In this document: piece after piece, positions 1 through 12,506 of the stretch
Numbering within the stretch: position 1 is the first letter of the stretch
How the letters are laid out: every line of letters starts with the position of its first letter
Assembly: GCF_002994745.2 (NCBI RefSeq)
Contig: NC_037090.1
Span: 8,553,501-8,617,500 of the forward strand
Direction: 5' to 3'
Source: Rosa chinensis
Lineage: Eukaryota > Streptophyta > Magnoliopsida > Rosales > Rosaceae
DNA: 64,000 bases
The notes under the pieces: model-generated
The model's input: only the letters and a program-made list of their open reading frames with translations
Database searches by the model: none
What the model was told of the DNA's origin: nothing
Made by a program: the position numbers and the translations under genes

Positions 1-691
1 ATTAAGTAGGTGAAAGTTCGTTTTGGGTGTTCGAAAGAAGCCAAAGCTACAGATGGTCTTGGTTGGTCGACTACCATATAATGGTTTTTTCCAAGCCATT
101 TAAGACAAACAAAGAGTGTATCAGAAGGAATTTTGACTATACTTTGATTACTTTCTAAGAGTTTGACATATCAATATGTCTCCATGGCCACCCTGATAAA
201 GATATGCATATTTACAAGAGCTTTGGTTCACTCAACTAGTGCCATACTGCCCTTGACAACCTTTAGGAGTAAACTAATGTTGGATGAACTAAACTAAACC
301 CTAGCAATTTCTTATTAAAAAGGAAATCCTAGCATTCTAGATGACTAGATGCCAACTGAATTAACAATACTTTTCTTTTTATCTGGTTCAATGTGAATCA
401 AATTTATTTCTTCTTCCGGACTTTTTTTATATAATTTTTTTAAATTTTTTTAAAAGTGATTTGGAACCCAGCTTATTATTATATTATAATTATATAATTA
501 TAATTATAATGTTGCATCGAGAGGGGACATAACACCTGAATCCCCCTCCTGATGCAAAATTTAAGATTCCATTCAACATCACCACTGTAAACTATAAGTT
601 TCGTTGACTATTAAGGATATACTTATATTATTGTTATGCGCAATTTTCTCTTACGAGCTTATATTTCTTATAACTTTGATACTAAAATTAT
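1..691. other. AT-rich intergenic DNA, no gene seen
   Basis: No ORF of plausible coding character was seen on either strand. The stretch is AT-rich, with a palindromic TA-rich run near 476-510. It ends at the MULE-like MITE that begins at 692. Confidence 0.6.
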
Positions 692-1131
692 GGTAGAGCT
701 ATTAATGAGGACCACTAAAATGAGGACTAGTTGTGAAGACTTTTTTTGTGAGACCCACTTAATTTCGATCACATTTTCACAAATCAACTGTTAGATGTTT
801 AGATATATGTAGATCATTTATGCAATTTTTCAACCAAATTGAAAATCATTAAGACATTAATAATTGTGATTTATTAATTATGAAAGAACATGAATGATTC
901 ATATTTGACAGATTTGGTTTGTCCATTGATTTCATCTAGTTCAATACCTTAACGATTAGCAATTTGAAAAAGAAAGAAAAAAAAAAAAGTCAGAAGTGAT
1001 CTACTCATACATACATAAACATCTAACGATTGATTTTGCTGTAATGTAATCGAAAAGTGGGTCTCTCAAGCTGTTGATTAGAAAGTCACGAACAAGTCCT
1101 TGTTAAAGTAGTACTCATTAGAAGGGCTCCC
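692..1131. mobile_element. MULE-like MITE with long terminal inverted repeats
   Basis: The left 120 bases (agagct, attaatgagga, then tgagacccactt and gttagatgttta) reappear as a reverse complement at about 1010-1131. Near-identical 10-bp flanks, ctaaaattat at 682-691 and ctaaaactat at 1132-1141, look like a target-site duplication with one change. Long inverted repeats and a 9-10 bp duplication fit a Mutator-like non-autonomous element. It has no coding capacity. Family assignment is inference. Confidence 0.65.
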
Positions 1132-1141
1132 CTAAAACTAT

Positions 1142-1679
1142 AGCTACATTATCATTCTACTTCTCTCGTATGTTTTGTTGTCTTGTTGATTATGTTGTCA
1201 AAATGATATCTACCTTTGGGTGTCAGCAATGCAGTGTCTCCCAAATTACTTATAGCGTTCAATGATTTTTCTTGGAGACTACACTTTGTATTTGAACTCT
1301 CGATTTGTGGTTGTTCTGATCTGACGGTTGTGATTGTTGTTATATGCCAACTAAAAGCATTGATTACTAGCTTCAAATCCAAAACATTGAGAATTTAGTT
1401 TCTTTCCACCGTCTAATATATTTGACTTCAAAAGAATTTCTTTTTCAATATATACCCTTATTAAAAAAAAAATGTTGAAAATCATAAATATGGATCCAAA
1501 AATTCACGTATATATTCGGCAACTAATATCTCACATAAAAAAAATGAGCAACGTAGGATAATCCATAGGTCAAAAAGCCAGGTGGATCAACCATCGGATT
1601 CTGCTTTGACCAAATGGACTCCCGCGCCACCTCCCCCCCCCCCCCGAGCCCATCAATACCATCTCAGGCCCCGGTTGCG

Positions 1680-1713
<34 letters not shown>

Positions 1714-2184
1714 GTTGGAAGCTTTAAATGCTCCTCCTTTACTCACTCTGAGCCATCCTCACCCACAGCAACACCCCCACCATTATTATTCCTCACTCTC
1801 TCTGACAACGCCCACCCTTTCTTTAATGCCCGCCCTTCCGATATCCTTGATCCTTCACTCCCTCTCCCGCCGCTTCCGGCGTTGTCCCGGCCACCTTTCC
1901 GCTTAATTAACACTTGATCATCAGGCTCTGTTCTCTGTCAACTCCTCCGACTCACCGTCGGCGTCTTGTTTCTCCGGTCAACAAAAACCAGCCAAAAAAA
2001 GGTGAAGAATTAGTGGAGGGTGGTGTGTTGGTGCGTTACTTTACTTTTTTCGCTCTCTTTTGCTTTTCTAGTTTCTCCATAATTATTACATTTTCTCTTC
2101 TTCTGTTCACACACACTCTCTCCCCATTTTCTCAAGCGCTAGCTAGCTCTCCAGACTTTGAAACTTTCATGAGGCTGTGAGAAA
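1142..2184 (+). promoter_or_regulatory. Upstream region and probable 5' leader of PXC2
   Basis: This region holds a 13-C run (1633-1645), a CT microsatellite (about 1683-1711) and a pyrimidine-rich stretch to 2130, typical of a plant core promoter and leader. A short upstream ORF starts at 2170 (atg agg ctg tga) 15 bases before the main ATG, and an 88-codon ORF at 1914-2180 ends just upstream. Whether these lie in the mRNA depends on the transcription start, which I cannot see. The small ORFs here show no protein-like composition. Confidence 0.45.
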
Positions 2185-5100
2185 ATGTCACTCAAACTCG
2201 TCTCTCTCCTTCTTCTCTGGTCACCTGTGTTCGTACTTTCCTTAAACCCTGTTTTCAACGACGACGTTTTGGGGCTGATCGTGTTCAAGGCCGGGCTGCT
2301 AGACCCGGAGGCCAAGCTCCGCTCTTGGAACGAAGAGGATGACAGTCCTTGCAATTGGGTCGGTGTCAAATGCGACCCCAGAAGCAACAGAGTCTCGGAG
2401 CTTGCCCTCGATGGGTTTGGCCTATCTGGGCATGTAAACCGTGGCCTTTTAAGGCTGCAGTTCATTCAGAGACTCTCACTTTCTAACAACAACTTCACTG
2501 GGTCTATAAACCCTGATCTGGCTCACATTGGGACTTTGCAACTCATTGATTTGAGCCAGAATGGCCTCTCCGGGTCGATCCCGGATGAGTTTTTTCAACA
2601 ATGTGGCTCACTCAGAGTTGTTTCGTTTGCCAAAAACAATCTCTCAGGGAAAATCCCCGAGTCTCTGAGCTTCTGCTCTGCTCTGGTGGCCGTGAACTTT
2701 TCCTCGAATCAGCTTTCGGGGAACTTACCATCTGGGATATGGTATTTGAGGGGCCTTCGGGAGCTGGACTTGTCTGCTAACTTGCTCGAGGGTGATGTTC
2801 ATCAAGGTATTGGATATTTGTATGATTTGAGAGTTGTTAACTTGGGGACAAATCGGTTTTCCGGGTGGCTTCCCCAGGATGTTGGAGGCTGTTCACATTT
2901 GAAGTTGCTTGATTTTAGTGATAATTTATTTTCCGGGGGAATTCCTGAGTCGATTAAGAGACTTGGTTTCTGTAGGTCTTTGAGTTTAAAGGGGAACTCT
3001 CTTACGGGTCAAGTTCCTGCTTGGATTGGTGAGTTGAGAAGCCTTGGGATGTTAGATTTATCTTGTAATAACTTTTCTGGTGGCATTCCTGGTTCATTAG
3101 GAAATCTAAGGCTACTTGAGAAGTTGAATTTATCTATGAATGGATTTACTGGGAGCTTGCCTGAGTCGTTGACAAATTGTTTCAACCTTCTAGCTCTAGA
3201 TGTTAGCCGAAATCAGTTGGTTGGTAAACTTCCTTCATGGATTTTGAAGCTTGGTGTGGGACGTGGAAGGCTCGAGTACAATCCTTTGAGACCAATAGCT
3301 GCCTCTCATGGACGTCTTCAGGTCTTGGATTTGTCTTCCAATGCATTTTCTGATGTGCTTCCATCTGATATTGGGGTTCTTAGTAGCTTGCAGTTCTTGA
3401 ATGTGTCCCGGAATCAGCTCCTTGGTACTATTCCTGTAAGTATAGGTAATTTGACGTCAGCATATGTTCTGGACTTGAGCAACAATTGGCTGAATGGAAG
3501 CATTCCTTCTGAAATTGGAGGAGCAGTCTCACTCAAGGAGCTAAGGCTGCACAAGAACTTTCTAACGGGGAAAGTTCCATCTCAGATTCAGAAGTGCTCA
3601 TCTCTATCATCGCTGTAAGTTCTCTTGTTCTGTTTCTTTATCTGCTTTATTAGTTATGTTCCTTCACTTGTAATTTATAACTTCAGATAACTGGACTAAA
3701 GCTGTTTTTCGTCGTGTATAATGGCATATAGTTGAACAGCAAGAATGGTTATAACTGATGAAAAAGAAAAATTAAAACAGTTATCGTTTAGGACATTTGA
3801 AAACTCAGTTAAGGAGAGTATGAGTATAAACATTATGATCTCCAATTTTTATTATCTGCAAAAGTATTCCACTGCCTGTACAGAAAAAAAGAAATGAAAG
3901 CAGCATCCTATGTTTGTTTGGAAAGATATAACTTAAAGTTTTGACTATTGAGGCAATACATTGTTCTGAATTTCCTTTTGTTTTATTTATTCAATTGTAC
4001 AGGTTGCTATCCCAGAACAATCTTACTGGCCCTGTTCCTGCAGCCATTGCAAACCTTACCAACCTTCAATACGTCGACTTGTCTTTAAACCAATTCTCTG
4101 GGAGCTTGCCTAAAGAGTTGACAAATCTTTCCCACCTCCTCTACTTCAATGTATCCTACAATCACCTTCAGGGTGAGTTACCTGTGGGGGGCTTCTTCAA
4201 CACAATCTCACCCTCATCTATCTCGGGCAATCCGTCCCTATGTGGTTCTGTTCTTAACCTTTCATGCCCTGCTGTTCACCCTAAACCCATTGTCCTCAAC
4301 CCAAATTCTAACAACACTGGTGGTGGTTCTTCCTCTCTGACTCATGGTCACAAGAATGTATTTAGCATATCTGCTCTCATTGCCATAGGTGCTGCTGCAT
4401 TCATTGCAATTGGTGTTATAGCTGTTACCGTCCTCAATATGCACGTGCGGTCTTCAATGACACATTCTGCTCCTCTTCCACTACCTGGTGGGGAAGATTT
4501 CAGTTGTTCCCCAAGTACTGATTCAAAGTATGGCAAGCTTGTTATGTTTTCTGGTGATGCTGACTTTGCTGCTGGAGCCCAAGCCCTGCTGAACAAGGAC
4601 TGTGAGCTTGGTCGTGGTGGCTTTGGAGTAGTTTACAGAACGGTCCTCAGAGATGGGCGTTCAGTTGCAATAAAAAAGTTGACAGTCTCAAGTTTGATCA
4701 AGTCCCAAGAAGATTTCGAGAGGGAAGTTAAAGGAATTGGAAAGATAAGGCACCATAATCTTGTGACACTTGAAGGGTATTACTGGACTCCTTCCTTGCA
4801 GCTGCTCATATATGAATACATACCATGTGGAAGTCTGTATAAGAATCTGCATGATGGACCTGGCCAAAGCGGTCTCTCTTGGCGACAGAGGTTCAACATA
4901 ATTCTTGGGATGGCAAAGGGTTTGGCTCATCTGCATCGAATGAACTTGATTCACTACAACTTGAAATCAACTAATATTCTGATAGACAGCTCTGGTGAAC
5001 CAAAAGTAGGAGACTTTAGTCTGGCAAGGCTGTTGCCAATGTTAGACCGGTGCATCTTGAGCAGCAAAATCCAAAGTGCACTTGGGTATATGGCGCCTGA

Positions 5101-5437
5101 GTTCGCTTGTCAAACTGTCAAGATTACTGAGAAATGTGATGTGTATGGGTACGGGGTCTTGGTTTTGGAGGTGGTGACCGGAAAGCGGCCTGTGGAATAT
5201 ATGGAAGATGATGTGGTGGTGCTCTGTGACATGGTGAGGGGGGCTCTAGAGGAAGGCAGGGTGGAAGAATGTCTTGACAGAAAACTTCTGGGTAATTATC
5301 CGGCAGAGGAGGCAATTCCAGTGATCAAGCTTGGTTTGATATGTGCATCACAAGTTCCATCAAATCGTCCTGATATGAGTGAAGTAGTCAACATCTTAGA
5401 ACTCATCCAATGCCCTTCAGAAGGCCATGAAGATTAG
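2185..5437 (+). CDS. PXC2: LRR receptor-like pseudokinase, PXC2 (At5g01890) type
   Basis: Two exons, 2185-3614 and 4003-5437 (gtaagt donor, tacag acceptor), encode 954 aa, close to the family's roughly 970. In order: a signal peptide (about 1-20), an LRRNT cap with paired Cys (CNWVGVKC), about 20 LRRs interrupted by a short island near residue 360, a juxtamembrane segment, one membrane span (about 595-622) and a kinase fold (about 675-945). The P-loop (GRGGFG) and VAIK lysine (about 701) are kept. The catalytic loop reads IHYNLKSTN, so the HRD aspartate is Asn, as in PXC2 relatives. The DFG motif reads DFS (codon 5018-5020), a further loss. In Arabidopsis PXC2 was named for co-expression with the vascular receptor PXY/TDR. 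A scaffold or allosteric role at the plasma membrane is inferred; catalysis is unlikely. The intron splits an LRR, which is usual in this clade. Confidence 0.93.
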
Positions 5438-6968
5438 AATAAACTCAATATACAGATGAAGAAAAGCGACAGAATGTTCTGGTGAAGATCAATCCGGTTT
5501 TTTTCAAGTAAAAGAAAAAAAAGAATGTTGGAGGTTTTTCTCCATTTCTTTTCCATCATTTTCTCTAAAATATTGTATTCCTTCTTTGTACTTCTTTTAT
5601 CTATCGAGTTCTATAGTGCTTGTATGGTTCCGGATTGCTTTTCACCGGTTTGAAATGGGACAATTTGAGTAGTGTTTTTGATCAGAGATCTCCCTCGGAA
5701 TAATCTTTAAAACCTGATTGCTGTACTCATTTGAAATAGGACTGCAGTATTAATAAGGCAACAATGTACTTGATGCAGTTCACTAAACTCTGATTTTCCA
5801 AAGAGTGGAAGTCTTGAACATTGTTGCAGCATTTTCCTCATCGGCTCATCATTCAATGAAGAAGAAAATAAACTAAGCTAAACAGTTGACGAGCAAGATT
5901 AAAATCTAAGCTACCACAAGAATTGAATGGGGAATTTAGTACAACAAATGATGCAGTCCAATGGAGAAACACTCTTTGCTTTAACCTTACTTTTCTGTTG
6001 GCCATGTTGCTTCAATTCTACTACTCCATTTGGTTTCTAACTTTTATCATTCAAAATGAGCATTATATGCATATTTATGCGTACTCCACTGACCCTAATC
6101 AACATACTGTCTTCTTTATCATAATTTGAACGCCCAGTTCCTGCAAGTATGGTCAATAATTTACCCTTACATTTGAAGCTTTAACTTAATCAAAGGGTGT
6201 TGGACCCGAGGGGAACCTAATCAAACGGCCTCGAACACCATCAAAGCACTTCACATGGTGCTTCTCAAAAGCACTTACGATCTTTTTCAAACAGTGATTA
6301 TGTGTAGAACATGGCAATCATGCCATGCATACTACAATAGCAACCTTTTGGCTTTTTGGCTTTTGCATCAGGCTTGGTTGATTTATGATCACGCTACCCA
6401 AAGGTCGGAACCAACAATCTGTGAACCAGTTGATCAAGGCCACGCCAGAAACCCACATCGGAAATCGATGTGACAGGAAGAGAAAAATGGAAAATATTTG
6501 CTTTAGGTTATTTTATTTTTTCCTACTTTTTAACGAGAAACAGAATGATTGATATACCCAGTTACCCACCATGCTTCCACTAAGAACCTAAATGGGCAGA
6601 CCATGTTGAAAAATCTTTATTGGGGCCAACAGAACTAAGAGTAAGTTTTACCGACTCAAAATAACTGGGCACAACTCTGAAGCACCGTAAAATTTTCAAC
6701 TTAGAAGAATTTAACTACTGTCATTATCATTGTGACAACATATTACCCAGGAACATAAATAATGCAGTGTATTGTGCACTAGGTTCCAGAAAAATGTGAG
6801 ATTTGGAGTGAATCAGTGCATAGAACTTGAGCTACGATAAAGTCAGAGAATGTAGTGCAAATTCTAAAGTTCGGACAGGACTTGGAGTGATCTGACACCA
6901 ACTTCATGGGACATGGGATTGGGACCTGCTAACAAAAAGGAAGAACACAAACCTTAACACACACACAC

Positions 6969-7010
<42 letters not shown>

Positions 7011-7505
7011 GTATTCTGTGCACCAATGCCTTCTGACATAAGCAATTCAATTCCACAGTGAGCTTACAGTACTAAATTTATCAGCTTGAACACGGGCAGC
7101 AAAAGGTAAAGGCAACCAATAAACTCAACATGCTTTCTAGGTACATTGCTACATTCATTTCCAATTACTAGTGTTGAAACATTTAAATGGCTGAGTTCCA
7201 TGCTCATGTGAAACAGTACATGTTTAACACAAGTGAATTACTCACTGTTCAAAGGTAACAGAACCAAGTGGAGTAAAATTGTACTTTTGGACAAAAAATA
7301 TATTACCTCTTGCGCTTACAGTAAATATCAGGCACTTATACAGACCTATTTTCTGGGACATCACTACACAAAGCTCACTAGTTTCAACAAGGGCAGACTA
7401 TTAAAAAGGGTTTAAATTTCGTATCTGGTTTTCTGGGAACTTCATTCTTGTCCCACTTTCCTCAATCCTTTGGGCAAAATCTAATCTTAAGCTGTTCTCA
7501 ACTAA
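5438..7505. repeat. Intergenic region with AT microsatellite
   Basis: This is the 3' flank of PXC2 and the convergent 3' flank of the next gene. It contains an uninterrupted AT dinucleotide run at about 6971-7008 next to a short AC run (6957-6968). The only ORFs (for example 5923-6129 and 6255-6473) are short, lack domain-like composition and are not supported as genes. Confidence 0.6.
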
Positions 7506-10385
7506 CTAATCATCCCAGTTATTTTCCCACCCATCTTTGTTCAAAGACCTTGCAGTAAGACCATTAGCAGATATGCTTCCCACCAGATGCCCTCCAGGTG
7601 ACTTCACTGCATTATCTCCATCCCAATCGTCATCCCAACCCTGATCCCAACCTTCTGCCGTAACCACATCAGTTGCTGAAGCCGATTCCGGCAATGCCAT
7701 TTCAAGTTCCTGATAAGGAACTCCACCTCCAGTGCGCTGTTTCCTCCTCCTAACCAGGCAGCAAACCCACATCCCTCCAAAAATTAGCACTGTAACAATC
7801 AAGAAGTATGCACCATTGATTGGTGTCACTAACTTCTCATAAGAAGGGAAACGCATGAAAAAGTTTCCTTCAGATACAAAAGGGTCCAGCACGCATTCTC
7901 CATTTCCAGCTTTCAGTACTATTTTGTTGCTTTTACCCATATTGAGCTTGATCTGAAAAAATAAAGAAACAAACAAGCGATTTTTCTCTTTAAAAAAATG
8001 TCAATGTGAAGCTTCCCACTTCCCACATAATAGTAACACAAACACAAACTCAAATTTCATGGTTCCTCCATGACACCAACTAGTGAAACCATACGAAACA
8101 ACTTAAAAGATAATAATATGTTAATATATACTTAAAAAAATTCAACTAGATCATCTATAAAATTCAGTGGAATTTTTTATATCTAAGCTGAAGACTGATA
8201 ATGAATAATGCTTGTCCCTTCTGATCCAACCCTTCCCACCTGCCTTCTGCATATTACTGTCATAATTTCTAGTCAATTTCCATTAGTTTAGAGGGCAGAA
8301 AGCGAGAGGAGAGCGTGGTAGGAGGAATGGATAGGATTAAAACTGACAACCAAACCCATTCATCTTTTCCATTTTTTTTGTTGTTGTTGAAGAGACCTAA
8401 ACCACTTTTAAAAGACCTCCTGATCAGAGCATACACTACAAACGTAAGTGTTCATTCTAAATCTCAACACCAAAGATTTAGATGCCAATGACTCAAATCA
8501 GAGAAACAATACACTGAAGAACATTATGGTCTTTTTACCTTTTTATATTCGTGTTTGGGTATCACCAGGTCCCTGGTATCTTCTGCAGAAAGGCTTCCGT
8601 TCAATGTGCTGTCACGTACATTTTGGACCAGAATGACTGCTTCTGTTGATTCTGCAATATATGGAAAAACAAAAAAAAGGAAATAAATTTTTTTGTCTCA
8701 CTAATAATTATGAGGTCAAATGGTATTAAATCATGTCCGGCACTCTGAAACCACTAGATTAATGAATAACACATAAACGGCAGTAAACATCTCAACGAAT
8801 TAATGGTTTAATAAGATGTACACAGCCTAGCTCACCCACACACACATGTGCACACACTAACACACATCCCGGCACCTGTCTGCAATAATGAGGTAGATGT
8901 GATTACAAGACCAGAGCAATTCTGAGAAGTTATTGAGACAATGTGGTGCTTGAAGTGTTTAATTCGGTTTATCCATTAAGCCTCCAGATAATTTCAAACT
9001 ACTTTGTGGACTTGCGCTAGCACTCAACAATGTCTTTTACTTACTAATGGGCAGATTATAACATCAACTAGTACTTTACGGTATAACCTTTTTCACCGAG
9101 TAGAAAGGCCTTACAATCAGGCCTCACACTGTATAACAAGCCAAGTCTACACACACACACACATATAACTTGCACATAGGACTTCCGCACCAAATGGCAA
9201 AATAATAGTGCTGACAAGTCACAACTTGTGGTTTTTTATATTAACCTTTACCAAAGGAATTTCCACAACAAAGTGAACAAACCCATAATGTCACTCTTGA
9301 GTTATATTTTAACCATCGAGAGCAGTATAAATAAGACACAGATTGAATCTTACTAAAATTAGTTCTGCTGATAGCACAAGTGCAAAGCAATGAAAAATGT
9401 ATCAGCATTCTTATATAATATTCATGAAATCAAGTAAACAGGATGTCAAAGAAGGGTTTTCATTTTTAAGTTTTCATACCATTGGCCTAATTGTGTTCAC
9501 CAATTCCCTTACAATGGCTCTTGGCTCACAAAAAACACAATGCTTCTACTTGAATGCACAATATCTTAACAAGCAATAAATGTCAGCCCAAAAGTGCCAG
9601 CAGTAATGTGACTTACCCCTATTGAAGCTCTTAATGCAGGCAACCATATCCGTACTGCTGCACTTCTTGATTGCCCCATCGCAGCTTTCTTTTTTCACAT
9701 TCGGTGTATTAGTCACATTGGCACTTTTATTCTTAGTCTTCTCTATTTCTGGAGTCTTTGCACTTGGATCCTCTTCCGGTGTCTTGCCAGGCTCTGGAGT
9801 TGGATTCTCCTTCGGCTTCTGATCAGACTCCAGAGTTGGATTCTCCTTCGGTTTCTGCTCAGACTCCAGAGTTGGATTCTCCTTCGGCTTCTGTTCAGGC
9901 TCTGGAGTTGGTTTCTCCTTCGGCTTCTGCACAGGATTTGGATCCTGCTTCTGTGTTTGGTTATTCTTCCCACCACCGGTATCAGTTGGTGGACCTACCG
10001 GAGCCGGTTTAGTACTGTTATTTGAACCTTTCGGCTCCGGCGTCTTGGTGGGTGGGGCAGAGCCCGTTTTGTTCTTCCCATCATCAACTGGCTTAGGATT
10101 AGGATTAGGATCAGGATCAGGATCAGGTTTAGAAGGCGGAGGTGGACTCACCACCGGAGAATCCTTACCCTAAAATTACATAGCTTTATAATTAAAATAC
10201 CAATTCTGAACAGAAGCCAAGTAATTCAGAGAGAGAGAGAGAGCTACCGGTAATGTGGGATTGTCCAAATTGCCCTTCGGAGGATCACCGATCAAAAATC
10301 TATGCTTGGTGAGCATCGAAGCATTGGTGACATCGGAAACGATGAAGAGCAATAAGAACACCGCCAGAAAACTAGTTCTGTCCAT
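7506..10385 (-). CDS. Type I membrane protein with Pro/Glu/Lys repeat ectodomain, plant-specific, unknown function
   Basis: Four exons on the minus strand, 10248-10385, 9617-10169, 8539-8651 and 7506-7952, join in frame to 416 aa. The ATG at 10385 is chosen because it gives a clean signal peptide (MDRTSFLAVFLLLFIVSDV, about 1-22); an in-frame ATG at 10490 would add 35 basic residues in front. After the signal come a low-complexity Pro/Asn/Lys/Glu segment (about 47-190) with a 12-residue repeat, a short Cys-containing motif (ESCDGAIKKCSS, then ACIKSF), a compact ectodomain module with Cys, one membrane span (about 320-340, AYFLIVTVLIFGGMWVCCLV) followed by RRRKQR, and an acidic Trp-rich tail ending WDQGWDDDWDGD and WENNWDD. 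It resembles an uncharacterised plant family (possibly DUF7356), but I do not know a function. The tail's spaced Trp-Asp motifs look like linear interaction sites; this is inference. Confidence 0.85.
9781..9930 (-). repeat. In-frame 36-bp coding minisatellite
   Basis: About four tandem copies of a 36-bp unit encode variants of the 12-residue repeat QKPKENPTLESE in the ectodomain of the membrane protein. The unit ttggattctccttcgg recurs at 36-bp spacing (about 9800, 9836, 9872 and a diverged copy at 9908). Its length being a multiple of three preserves the frame. Confidence 0.85.
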
Positions 10386-12140
10386 TAAAGGAAGAGTCTT
10401 TAGCCTCCAATTTTGACCGGAGTTAGCTTCACGGCGCCGGAAACCTGAGGAACCGACTGGAATTGCGATCCGAATCCATTTCCCGGGCAAAGTTGCAGGC
10501 TTTTATGACATGTGTACGATCTTCAGCTAGAGGTGGCTTGAATTTGACGCAGTGAAAGATGGGTTTGGGGTGAATTGTGATGATGGGAAAGTTGGAATTG
10601 TAGGGTTTACGATTGAATTGAGAGAATTTTAATTTAGGGTTTTGGATTTGGGTGGTTTTCTGTGCTGAGATTCGACGCTAGATCGCTGCTGGGGAAGTCT
10701 CAGCTTAACAGGAGAAGAAGTGTGACAACGAAAACCAATCCAACAGTCTGGTGCACGTGGCAACCAGCGACTACGAGACGGTGGGCGTAATTTGATGGGC
10801 CTTTTCTGTTTGGATCTCGCGTGGGCCTAGTACTAGTTTATATGTTGATGGGCTTTTGTCTGGTGGTTTTGGTGGCAAGGTTGTAGGCTTGGTTGTTCAG
10901 AGCTCTTAACATGAAATTTAATTATTAGTAATTATAAGCTGTTTCTTAATTGCATGGTCACTAGATGACCATAAAAACATTAATGCGATTGCTAAAACTA
11001 ATATATTTTGAGCACCCTTAAGCCTACATATGCTAATTAGGGTTGGTTCAGTTTGTACGAGCGTGCTTGTGGTTGAGATCTAATCTAAGTTCGATCCCCG
11101 CTGCCAGCAGTCTCTTGTTGGTGGGTAATCAAGTTAAAGTGTAAGACCCTATCCATCGCGATATGTGGGTACATTGGTGTGCATACTGTAGTTGAGCAAA
11201 AAGCTGATGGTTTTTGAGATATGTCTCATGGTAGTCCAATGTGGGCTTATCCCTGTGGTCTACCATCCCCGCTCATCTGCTGTGCCCCCAAATTTTTACT
11301 GGCCAAAAAAATGAAAAAAATAGAAGCCTACTCTAAAATTATAGGAGGAAGAGATGAATTAGATGGGAAAGGATTTTGGAGTTTTCATCCTTGAATATCT
11401 ATATGAAATTTGGAGGTGTCCTTTTAGATCTGATTTACAAGTTACAATATAAATGCTAGAGCACAAAGGAAGGGGAAAAGCAAATTCAAATGAATCTTCA
11501 CTACTTTTGTGCTAATTAAGCCTCCAACCATTTAAGGGGAATGAGATAATATACAAGGAATAAGACCTAATCCATTTATGCAAGTAAGAATAAAGTGTAT
11601 ATACATATACTCTAATTTGGCCACTCCGCTCTTCCACTTATAGTTCGCGGCTTTAGCTCCACCTATAAATCTTCACTTACATATTTGTTCATGGAAGTGG
11701 TTAGTCGGCAAGTAAAATGTGATCGTAGTTTTAATCATTAACAACTTAATGTCGCCAATTAAAACTAACTTAAAATAACATAGCAAATTCAAAAATCTAA
11801 TCCTAGTGAAATGCAAATTATGGAAGTAGTTTCAACAAGAGGTCTCCATTCTATGTAAGCTGTTGGGTTTATTAATTACCATTCATTATTTACCATTTCT
11901 TTGTTTGCACCAAATTGGGTCACTGGCTGACTGCAAAAACCTTCGACAGTCTTTTCAGTTACCATGTTGATGATACATATTCCTTGCTTCATTGCTTGAG
12001 CAAAGACCTCATATATTGACTCCTTTGTCTCAGTCTCAGCCTCAGCCACATTGAAAAAGAGAAATCTCAACCCTTTAAGCTTCTACTTGATACATGTTTT
12101 TCTCTATAAACATGTAAACCAGCTTGAAGCAGAGAGAGAA
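10386..12140. other. Intergenic region between divergently transcribed genes
   Basis: It contains the upstream region of the minus-strand membrane-protein gene (10386-10800, with an AG run at 10230-10243 inside its first intron) and a SINE-like repeat (11028-11320). A TATAAA at 12105-12110 lies 31 bases before the ATG of the next plus-strand gene; it could be its TATA box only if the 5' leader is very short. No other gene is supported. Confidence 0.5.
11028..11320 (+). mobile_element. SINE-like retroposon
   Basis: A tRNA-like pol III promoter is suggested by an A-box-like stretch near 11042-11062 and a good B box, agttcgatccc at 11088-11098, followed by unique body sequence and an A-rich end (about 11306-11322). 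The octamer aagcctac occurs on both sides (about 11020 and 11323), possibly an eroded target duplication. Boundaries are approximate. Confidence 0.5.
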
Positions 12141-12506
12141 ATGGATGAAATAGAAGTGATGATAAGGAAGTTTGGGGACGACAAAAGTGCTCTGCTGGAC
12201 CAATATGAGAGGCTCTCTGTGGAGATACAACTCAACCAGGCCATGTTAAAGCGGAGTCTCTCCGAGCCGACTCATCAAACTCGGTCGCAAGCAGCACTTT
12301 TGATTGGTCAAGGCCTTCAAGCACCACCACCGCAGCCGCCGCCATTGGTCAGTAAGAAACGTGGTGGCTCTGGCTTTCACAAGGTTCTGAAGAAGATGAT
12401 CAAACCTATTATTGGAAGAATGGGTGGTGGCAAGAAGAAGAAAGTACCAGATGTGGAAGTCGAGCCCAGGTTTTGGAAGACATTTAGTAGATCTCTTAGA
12501 GTTTGA
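12141..12506 (+). CDS. Small basic protein, 'cotton fiber protein'-like
   Basis: A single-exon ORF of 121 aa from the ATG at 12141. An in-frame ATG at 12051 would add 30 residues, but those look like translated leader and the conserved part begins MDEIEVMIRKFGDDKSALLD. Visible parts are an N-terminal acidic helix with the pattern FGDDKSALLDQYERLSVEIQ, a KRSLSEP motif (possible phosphosite or 14-3-3-type site), a Pro-rich hinge, a very basic segment (KKRGGSGFHKVLKKMIKP, then GKKKK) and a C-terminal FWKTFSRSLRV. Arabidopsis has similar small proteins annotated only as 'cotton fiber protein' (I think At3g57950 is one). No catalytic or membrane feature is visible. A nuclear or nucleolar location is possible from the basic runs, but this is inference. 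Confidence 0.75.
   Translation: MDEIEVMIRKFGDDKSALLDQYERLSVEIQLNQAMLKRSLSEPTHQTRSQAALLIGQGLQAPPPQPPPLVSKKRGGSGFHKVLKKMIKPIIGRMGGGKKKKVPDVEVEPRFWKTFSRSLRV

Noticed and set aside
9743..10012. Arg/Ser-rich and Pro/Ser-rich ORFs on both strands over the minisatellite
   Set aside because: They are other-frame shadows of the 36-bp coding repeat of the minus-strand membrane protein.
10383..10490. Upstream in-frame ATG at 10490 for the membrane-protein gene
   Set aside because: Using it would bury the signal peptide behind 35 basic residues; the ATG at 10385 is better.
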